Assembly: GCF_026230105.1 (NCBI RefSeq) | Contig: NC_079478.1 | Location: 35,417,653 to 35,481,652, forward strand | DNA length: 64,000 nucleotides | Origin: Diorhabda sublineata | Taxonomy: Eukaryota > Arthropoda > Insecta > Coleoptera > Chrysomelidae | Direction: 5' to 3' | Shown here: piece by piece, positions 56,301-64,000 of the stretch | How positions within the stretch are numbered: the first letter of the stretch is position 1 | Layout: every line of letters starts with the position of its first letter | Program-made: the position numbers and the translations under genes | The notes under the pieces: generated by a model | Databases searched by the model: none | What the model saw: the letters and a program-made list of their open reading frames with translations, nothing else | What the model was told of the DNA's origin: nothing

Positions 56301-59300
56301 GCCAGGTTCATGTTGTCGACAAAAAATTGATAAAACAGACAAAATGAATATAGTTTTTCATAATTTGGGTTCTAGGGAGGGAATTAAGGGTCCAAAACAC
56401 TCACCAGGAAAGGAAACTAATGCCTTTTATTGATCAGGAAAGAAGGAAGGAAGAAAAAAAGTCTTCCCTAGGGGATACACACTGTGGGACACTCCTTTGA
56501 TGATGTTGGAACCAGAAAGCATCTCAGTAGATGCCTTTTGGTTTTGATCAATCCTTCTAAACCTCGATTACTTCTCCAGATCACCGAGCATGCTGGATAC
56601 GAAAAGGATTCCAGGAAATGCTTTTGGTTTGGAACATTCCTTCAGAACTGTCATAATATTGGAAACAAAAATGATTCCAAGAAACGGTGGGATACAAAAA
56701 GGATTCCAGGAAGTACCTTTCGGTTTGAATCAGTTCATCTTTACTTTGAAAATGTTGGATACAAAAGGGGTTCCAGGAACTATGTTTCGGATTGGATCAG
56801 TTCTTCAGATATCTAATAATGCTACATAAGAAAAGGATTCTAGGAAACACCTTCTGGTTGAGATTAGTCTTTCAGAAGAACTCTTATAATGCTGGAAATA
56901 GAATGGATTCCAGGAAGTGCATTTAGGCTTGGATCTCGAGTTTTTATAGATAATTTTCCAGTTTTACTAGCTAATTTTTGAGATTTTATAGCTGGTTTTT
57001 GAATTTTTATAGCTAATTTTTGAGTTTTTCTATCCAAGTTTTCAGTTATTCTACAAATTTTCAGTTATTCTATCTAATTTTACAGTTTTCTACGTAAATA
57101 TTGAATTTTTCACGTAATTTTTGAGTTTTGTAGCTGATTTTTAAATTTTTCTAGCTACTTTTTTAGTTTTTTTCGCTGATGTTTGAGTTTTTATAGCTAA
57201 TTTTTTAGTTTTATGAGTTTTCTAGCTGATTCGTGAGTCTTTCTAGCTAATTTTTGAGTTTTTCCCGGTGTCTTGAGTTTTTTTTAAGTTTTTAGTTATT
57301 TTTTTAGATTTTCTCGCTAATGTTTGAGTTTTCCAGGTATTTTTGAGTTTTTATATCTAATTTTTTATTTTTTCATACCATTTTTTGAATTTTCTAGCTG
57401 ATTTTAAATTTCTAACTAATTTTTGATTTTTATCTAGTTATCTTGAGTTTTTCTACTTAATTTTTAAATTTTTAGCTAGTTTTCGAATTCTTCCAGGTGT
57501 ATTTAGAGTTATAACTGATTTTTGAGTTTTTCTAGTCAATTTTTCATTTTTTCAGCTACATTTTGAGTTATCTAGCTGTTTTTCAGTTTTTCTAGCTGAT
57601 TTTCCAGTATTTCTAGTTTTTCTAGCTAATTTTCCAGGTTTTTTCGCTAATGTTTGAGTTTTCTAGCTATTTTTTGAGTTTTTATAGCTAATTTTTCAAT
57701 TTTCTAGCAGATTTGAGGGTCTTTCTAGCTAATTTTTGGGTTTTTCTACTCAATTTTTGAGTTTTTCCAGCTAATTTTTAAGGTTTTCTCGCTAATACTT
57801 GAGTTTTCTAGTTATTTTTGAGTTTTTATAGCTAATTTTCTAGTTTTTCATACTTATTTTTGAGTTTTTTAGCTGATTTTAAAATTTCTAGCTAATATTT
57901 GAGTTTCCCTAGCTATCGTGAGTGTTTCTACTAATTTTTTAGTCTTTTTGAATTTTTCCAGCTATCTTTAGAGTTACAACTGATTTTTGAGTTTTTATAG
58001 CTAATTTTTTAGTTTTTCAGCTAAATTTTGAGTTATCTAGCAGATTCGAGAGTCTTTCTAGCTAATTTTTGATTTTTTCTACGTATTTTGAGTTTTTCTA
58101 CTCAATTTTTGAGTTTTTATAGCTAATTTTTAAATTTTTCTGGCTAATGCTTAAATTTTCTAATTATTTTTGAGTTTTTATAGCTAATTTTTTAGTTTTT
58201 CATACTAATTTTTGAGTTTTCTAGCAGATTCGAGAGTTTTTCTAGCTAATTTTCGATTTTTTTCTACGTATGTTGAGTTTTTCTAGCCAATTTTTGAGTT
58301 TTTCAGCTAAATTTTGAGTTTTCTAGTTATTTTTGAGTTTTTACAGCTAATTTTTTAGTTTTTCATACTAATTTTTGAGTTTTCTAGCAGATTCGACGAT
58401 CTTTCTAGCTAATTTTTGATTTTTTCTACGTATTTTGAGTTTTTCTACTCAATTTTTGAGTTTTTATAGCTAATTTTTAAATTTTTCTCGCAAATGCTTA
58501 AGTTTTCTAATTATATTTGAGTTTTTATAGCTAATTTTTTAGTTTTTCATACTAATTTTTGAGTTTTCTAGCAGATTCGAGAGTTTTTCTAGCTAATTTT
58601 CGATTTTTTCTACTCAATTTTTGAGATTTTATAGCTAATTTTCTAGTTTTTCATACTAATTTTTGAGTTTTCTAGCAGATTCGACGATCTTTCTAGCTAA
58701 TTTTTGATTTTTTCTACGTATTTTGAGTTTTTCTACTCAATTTTTGAGTTTTTATAGCTAATTTTTAAATTTTTCTCGCAAATGCTCAAGTTTTCTAATT
58801 ATATTTGAGTTTTTATAGCTAATTTTTTAGTTTTTCATACTAATTTTTGAGTTTTCTAGCGGATTCGTGAGTCTTTCTAGCTATTTATGAGTTTTTTTAT
58901 CTAATTTTCGAGTTTTTCTTCTTGAGTACAAACTACACCTTTTCATTCATTTCGTTACATGGTACTACATCGTCAGAAAGTTCTAGATGCTTGTAGGTGT
59001 ACACTGAATATAAATTAGAGTTGCAAAAAAAAAAAATTTTTGCATATTTTTATTACCAGGAAATATTACGAGAATATTATTTTGGTTTCTTTTTTTTTGG
59101 TACCACATTATAGAGGCCCAACGATGTTATCATGAAATTATTTTCAAAATTCCAACGATAACCTATCTACTAAGGTCATAGATGACCTTCAACACCTTTA
59201 AATCTTTTCGGATGGCTTCCATATGTTGGTGGGGATGTTAAAACTATTTCTGGAGAAAGAAAAAATCGTATTAGACTGAATTATCTTTCTTTATACAGGA

Positions 59301-59590
59301 AATATTTACAAAACTCGTAGTTACATCCTTGGTTTCGACGATCCTTACGTCCATGCAGATATCCCTCCAACGTATCATCTTCCTCAACTGCCGTCTTCGT
59401 CGACGAATTTGTCGTTACCTTCGACTAATCCGAATATGATGCGTCCTTTGTCTCCGATGATGAGTCCTCTTGTATCGCCTTCTTGGAAGTATCCAGCTAC
59501 GCCGACGGGGCAGAATCAAGCTCCGTTCGTGGGGATGGTGCAACAGCCCCAGTTCGTGTATAATGTCGCTCAAACTAACGTGAATAGTGG
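50385..59590 (+). CDS. BicC: Bicaudal-C, KH-domain RNA-binding protein (first ~514 aa; gene continues past the window)
   Basis: Seven coding exons: 50385-50604, 51506-51619, 51686-51765, 52540-52752, 55509-55739, 55799-56192 and 59299-59590, with GT-AG introns and one open frame. The product starts MACNFLANRVLD, has SEWTSSWDSKEEMRDLLAKL and FRVDRKKLEQML, then a KH-like region (FFAKIMEDTDTYITWPNKLK, IGAKSKKDPHVRIAGRPEDV), a KH domain with IIGKGG (GXXG at 158-161) and VMEETQCHVHFPDSNRSN, a degenerate KH-like segment from exon 5, and another KH domain in exon 6 with GKNH (307-310) where GXXG is expected. Exon 7 is a Pro/Ser-rich linker start. BicC represses target mRNAs by recruiting CCR4-NOT, and in flies patterns the embryo. 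The C-terminal SAM domain is not in the window. The start is the first in-frame ATG. Confidence 0.95.
53277..55395. repeat. ~21-bp T-rich minisatellite filling BicC intron 4
   Basis: The unit is close to AGCTAATTTTTGAGTTTTTCT, endlessly varied (AGCTTATTTTTGAG, ACCAATTTTCTAG and so on). A larger block with AATTCTCCAATATTTTCAGC, ATTTATCCAGCTGAGTTTTG and GTATCTCGAGCTAATTTTTG repeats every 346-415 bp between about 54500 and 55370, showing secondary amplification. It occupies most of the 2.76-kb intron and ends about 110 bases before exon 5. Confidence 0.9.
56480..56936. repeat. Degenerate ~85-90 bp tandem repeat in BicC intron 6
   Basis: The core TGCTGGATACGAAAAGGATT then CCAGGAA, T.T..GTTTG, and TTCAGA recurs about five times. 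Two overlapping open frames (56484-56829) are products of this repeat and match no family. Confidence 0.65.
56937..58925. repeat. Second array of the same ~21-bp minisatellite, in BicC intron 6
   Basis: The unit is again AGCTAATTTTTGAGTTTTTCT-like and in the same orientation as in intron 4. Between about 58020 and 58870 a block with CTAGCAGATTCGA(G/C), TTTCATACTAATTTTTGAGT and TTTTTCTACGTATTTTGAGT repeats several times, another higher-order amplification. It ends about 370 bases before exon 7. Confidence 0.9.
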
Positions 59591-59711
59591 GTGAGTTGAT
59601 AAGTTTTCAGTTTAAGATTCTTTTAAATTTTTCAAAATTTCATTAAAAATAAACTTTTTCTGCCCCCCATGTTAAAATTTAATCGTCCTAAGATCGAATT
59701 ACTACCAGGAA

Positions 59712-62010
59712 ATTAACCCAAATTGTTGGTTACGTTGAAATTAAAATAATTTTCAAGAAATTTTAATAAAAAAAAACAAAATTAGATTTAATTGTTTTTA
59801 TAATTTTTTCTGAGTGTACTTTTTGATATGAATCATTTCAAAACGGTAAAAAATAAAAAATACTTTGCTGTTAAAAAGAAAAATAGTCATTCTAGAAAAA
59901 TACACTGCCCAAAATAATTACATGAAAACATATCTACGCCTATCCAATTCATAACTTTTCAAATGCCCCTTGTGTAACTTATTTTTTTGAGGAATCCAAT
60001 GGAAGGTGTAGGTTTCGACCCCATTTCATTTGATACTGCAAAAATTAACCCAAATTGTTGGTAACGTTGAAATTAAAATAATTTTCAAGAAATTTTAATA
60101 AAAAAAAACAAAATTAGATTTAATTGTTTTTATAATTTTTTTTGAGTGTACTTTTTGATATGAATTATTTGAAAACGGTAAAAAATAAAAAATACTTTGC
60201 TGTTAAAAAGAAAAATAGTCATTCTAGAAAAATACACTGCCCAAAATAATTACATAAAAACATATCTACGCCTATCCAATTCATACTTATTTAATGCCCC
60301 CTGTATAACTTATTTTTTTGAGGAATCCAATGGAAGGTGTAGGTTTCGACCGCATTTCATTTGATACTGCAAAAATTAACCCAAATTGTTGGTTACGTTG
60401 AAATTAAAATAATTTTTAAGAAATTTGAATAAAAAAAAAACAAAATTAGACTTAATTGTTTTTATAATTTTTTCTGAGTGTACTTTTTGATATGAATCAT
60501 TCCAAAACGGTAAAAAATAAAAAATACTTTGCTGTTAAAAAGAAAAATAGTCATTCTAGAAAAATACACTGCCCAAAATAATTACATAAAAACATATCTA
60601 CGCCTATCCAATTCATACTTATTTAATGCCCCCTGTATAACTTATTTTTTTGAGGAATCCAATGGAAGGTGTAGGTTTCGACCGCATTTCATTTGATACT
60701 GCAAAAATTAACCCAAATTGTTGGTTACGTTGAAATTAAAATAATTTTTAAGAAATTTGAATAAAAAAAAAACAAAATTAGACTTAATTGTTTTTATAAT
60801 TTTTTCTGAGTGTACTTTTTGATATGAATCATTCCAAAACGGTAAAAAATAAAAAATACTTTGCTGTTAAAAAGAAAAATAGTCATTCTAGAAAAATACA
60901 CTGCCCAAAATAATTACATAAAAACATATCTACGCCTATCCAATTCATACTTATTTAATGCCCCCTGTATAACTTATTTTTTTGAGGAATCCAATGGAAG
61001 GTGTAGGTTTCGACCGCATTTCATTTGATACTGCAAAAATTAACCCAAATTGTTGGTTACGTTGAAATTAAAATAATTTTTAAGAAATTTGAATAAAAAA
61101 AAAACAAAATTAGACTTAATTGTTTTTATAATTTTTTCTGAGTGTACTTTTTGATATGAATCATTCCAAAACGGTAAAAAATAAAAAATACTTTGCTGTT
61201 AAAACGAAAAATAGTCATTCTAGAAAAATACACTGCCCAAAATAATTACATGAAAACATATCTACGCCTATCCAATTCATAACTTTTCAAATGCCCCTTG
61301 TGTAACTTATTTTTTTGAGGAATCCAATGGAAGGTGTAGGTTTCGACCCTATTTCCATTGATACTGCAAAAATTAACCCAAATTGTTGGTTACGTTGAAA
61401 TTAAAATAATTTTCAAGAAATTTTAGTAAAAAAAAACAAAATTAGATTTAATTGTTTTTATAATTTTTTTTGAGTGTACTTTTTGATATGAATTATTTGA
61501 AAACGGTAAAAAATAAAAAATACTTTGCTGTTAAAAAGAAAAATAGTCATTCTAGAAAAATACACTGCCCAAAATAATTACGTGAAAACATATCTACGCC
61601 TATCCAATTCATAACTTTTCAAATGCCCCCTGTGTAACTTATTTTTTTGAGGAATCAAATGGAAGGTGTAGGTTTCGACCCCATTTCATTTGATACTGCA
61701 AAAATTAAGCTAAATTGTTGGTAACGTTGAAATTAAAATAATGTTTAAGAAATTTTAATAAAAATTTTTTCAGTATTCTATTATAAAAATTTTTCTAATA
61801 GCAGATTTTTTAATGGATATTCAAAAAGAATACGAAATAATTCCTTTGCTATTTAAACCAAAAAAACATTCTTTTTTAAAAAATACATTACTCAAAATAA
61901 TACATCGAATTTTTTCAAATACCCCCGTATAATTTTGAAGCAACTATGGAAAATTTAAGTTTCAACTTTATACCATTGATTATAGTAAAAATTAACTTAA
62001 ATGGGGGTTT
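59712..62010. repeat. 332-bp tandem satellite in BicC intron 7, six copies plus a decayed one
   Basis: ATTAACCCAAATTGTTGGTT recurs at 59712, 60044, 60375, 60707, 61039 and 61372, about 332 bp apart; a variant starts at 61704 and fades by about 62010. Monomers hold ACTTTTTGATATGAAT, AATACTTTGCTGTTAAAA, TAGTCATTCTAGAAAAATAC and GAAGGTGTAGGTTTCGACC. Three central copies (60375-61039) are almost identical, pointing to recent exchange. Confidence 0.95.
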
Positions 62011-62559
62011 CAGGGGTATATAATTATAGATAAAAAATTGCATCCCTCCCCTAATCATTTTTCAAATTTTCTTGTATAAAAATGTATAAAAAAATTAATT
62101 AGGCTCAAAAAACGAAATTAAATATTGAAAAACTAACATTTTTTGTATTAAATGGAAATTGTGGATATTTGGTAATTTTTTTTAAATCATTTTTTCTCAA
62201 AATGGGACAAATAATAAACATAACCTAAAAATTACTAATTCACTTTATTAAATAATTAATTTAAGTACAACTTAATATGGTAATTATCACAATTTATAAA
62301 AAATATATCACAAATATTTTTAGTGTAATTTAAAATTAGTCAGAAAAAATATTTCATTATAAATATTTCGATTTAATTATAGATAGTATTAGTAAAATCA
62401 TCTTATTACAATTTTTCTTATTGTTATTTATAAAATTATTGAATTCAACTCTAAATCAAAATGTGAATGCATTCAAAATAGTAAAATTACAAAATTTTTC
62501 ACAATTTTTAGGTGTTCAAACATAGAGGTCTTTGATAAATAGGAGAGGGAGTTCAAATA

Positions 62560-64000
62560 AAAAGAAAAAGCACTGACTCAAAAAGAAAAAAGACTCAGAA
62601 AGAAGCAGTTAGTAGGTCTAAAGAACGATATACTCCAAAAAATTGAAAAATTTTTATCTATCAACTAAGGACGATGGTAAATTGGCCCTAATTGTTTGTT
62701 TATAACAAAAAAATGTCTCCCAGCCAATTGAAATTAACAAATTATGAACAAAAAATGGATTATGAGGCATTTTCGACTATATATGACCGATATTTTCGAA
62801 TTTTCCATATACGAGGGAAGCACTAAACATAACAAAAACAAGAAAGTATTTATTTTTTTCAAGATAATGATGTTTCATGTTATTTTCCAAGCAAAAGAAA
62901 AAGCCGAGACTCAGAAAGAAGTAGTTAGTAGGTCTGGAGAACGATATACTCCAAAAAATTGAAAAATTTTGATCTATAAACTAAGGACGATGGTAAATTG
63001 GACCTAATTGTTTGTTTATAACAAAAAAATGTCTCCCAGCCAATTGAAATTAACAAATTATGAACAAAAAATGGATTATGAGGCATTTTCGACTATATAT
63101 GACGGATATTTTCGAATTTTCCATATACGAGGGAAGCACTAAACATAATAAAAACAAGAAAGTATTTATTTTTTTCAAGATAATGATGTTTCATGTTATT
63201 TTCCAAGCAAAAGAAAAAGCCGAGACTCAGAAAGAAGTAGTTAGTAGGTCTGGAGAACGATATACTCCAAAAAATTGAAAAATTTTGATCTATAAACTAA
63301 GGACGATGGTAAATTGGACCTAATTGTTTGTTTATAACAAAAAAATGTCTCCCAGCCAATTGAAATTAACAAATTATGAACAAAAAATGGATTATGAGGC
63401 ATTTTCGACTATATATGACGGATATTTTCGAATTTTCCATATACGAGGGAAGCACTAAACATAATAAAAACAAGAAAGTATTTATTTTTTTCAAGATAAT
63501 GATGTTTCATGTTATTTTCCAAGCAAAAGAAAAAGCCGAGACTCAGAAAGAAGTAGTTAGTAGGTCTGGAGAACGATAAAAATTTTGATCTATAATTTAA
63601 GGACGATGGTAAATTGGACCTAATTGTTTGTTTATAACAAAAAAAATGTCTCCCAGCATCTTAAAAGTAAATGTTATACACTGAAAATTGATTAAAATTT
63701 TTTTTGGATACTATACGAATGATATTCTTCAGTTTTGTATATACAAAGGCAGTACAAATCATAATAAAAAGAAAGAAATACTATTTTTAAGAAAAATGAC
63801 ATGTTAAGTAAGGTTCAGAACTTGATGAAACTTGAAAATCAGCAGTTGATAGATCTGGAAAACGATAACCATCAATTGGAAACAAAAAAATCGTAAAATA
63901 TTGCACCATAAACTAAAGACAATTGTAAATTGGACCTATTCTTTGGAAAATGATGAAAACATATGTCTCTCAACTGTTTTATGAGCAATATATGTAAAAA
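62560..64000. repeat. 316-bp tandem satellite at the right edge
   Basis: ATGAACAAAAAATGGATTAT recurs at 62743, 63059 and 63375, 316 bp apart. A first partial copy begins about 62560, and diverged copies run from about 63600 to the window end. Each copy has a 67-72 residue open frame, but 316 is not a multiple of three and the frames end at stops within each unit. The array probably lies in BicC intron 7 and extends beyond the window. Confidence 0.9.

Noticed and set aside
56484..56829. Two overlapping 79-110 aa frames in BicC intron 6
   Set aside because: They are formed by a degenerate tandem repeat; no splice sites suggest an alternative exon.
62744..63579. Three identical 67-72 residue frames at the right edge
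   Set aside because: They are copies of one 316-bp satellite monomer.

Overview
This is an AT-rich eukaryotic nuclear window that fits an insect, most likely a beetle, though that placement is inferred from overall character and not proven. The evidence is short spliced introns (52-72 bp) in conserved metazoan genes, decayed mariner, Tc1, hAT, Harbinger and non-LTR elements, and long satellite arrays. No bacterial, viral or CRISPR feature was seen.

Layout. About 1-29.7 kb is repeat-dominated and holds no convincing intact host gene. It has five unrelated tandem arrays (periods 264, 81, 172, 221 and 249/250 bp) separated by decayed transposase fragments. At 30.4-31.6 kb there is a single-exon gene for a secreted protein of 374 aa, followed by a T-rich degenerate repeat tract. 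A compact housekeeping block lies at 36.4-44.8 kb, in two head-to-head pairs: UBL4A-like (minus) with MRM2-like (plus), then WDR45B/WIPI3-like (minus) with METTL14 (plus). At 45.1-47.5 kb is a 21-bp minisatellite, and at 47.5-50.1 kb a cluster of decayed transposons with one Harbinger-type insertion bounded by perfect terminal repeats. From 50.4 kb to the end lies Bicaudal-C (seven coding exons, N-terminal part only), whose introns carry two arrays of one ~21-bp minisatellite, an ~88-bp repeat, a 332-bp array and a 316-bp array.

How the genes relate. UBL4A (tail-anchored protein handling), MRM2 (mitochondrial rRNA 2'-O-methylation), WDR45B (autophagy phosphoinositide effector) and METTL14 (m6A mRNA methylation) share no pathway. 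They are linked by layout: each divergent pair shares a gap of about 420 bp that probably serves as a two-way promoter. BicC is an RNA-binding translational regulator.

The observation most worth following is at 24.4-27.7 kb. A 249/250-bp satellite array lies inside what looks like a transposon with TA-flanked terminal inverted repeats, and part of the satellite monomer also occurs, inverted, near the opposite end. This suggests the satellite grew from the element's own subterminal sequence. Long open frames inside the arrays are treated as by-products of repeat periodicity, not genes.
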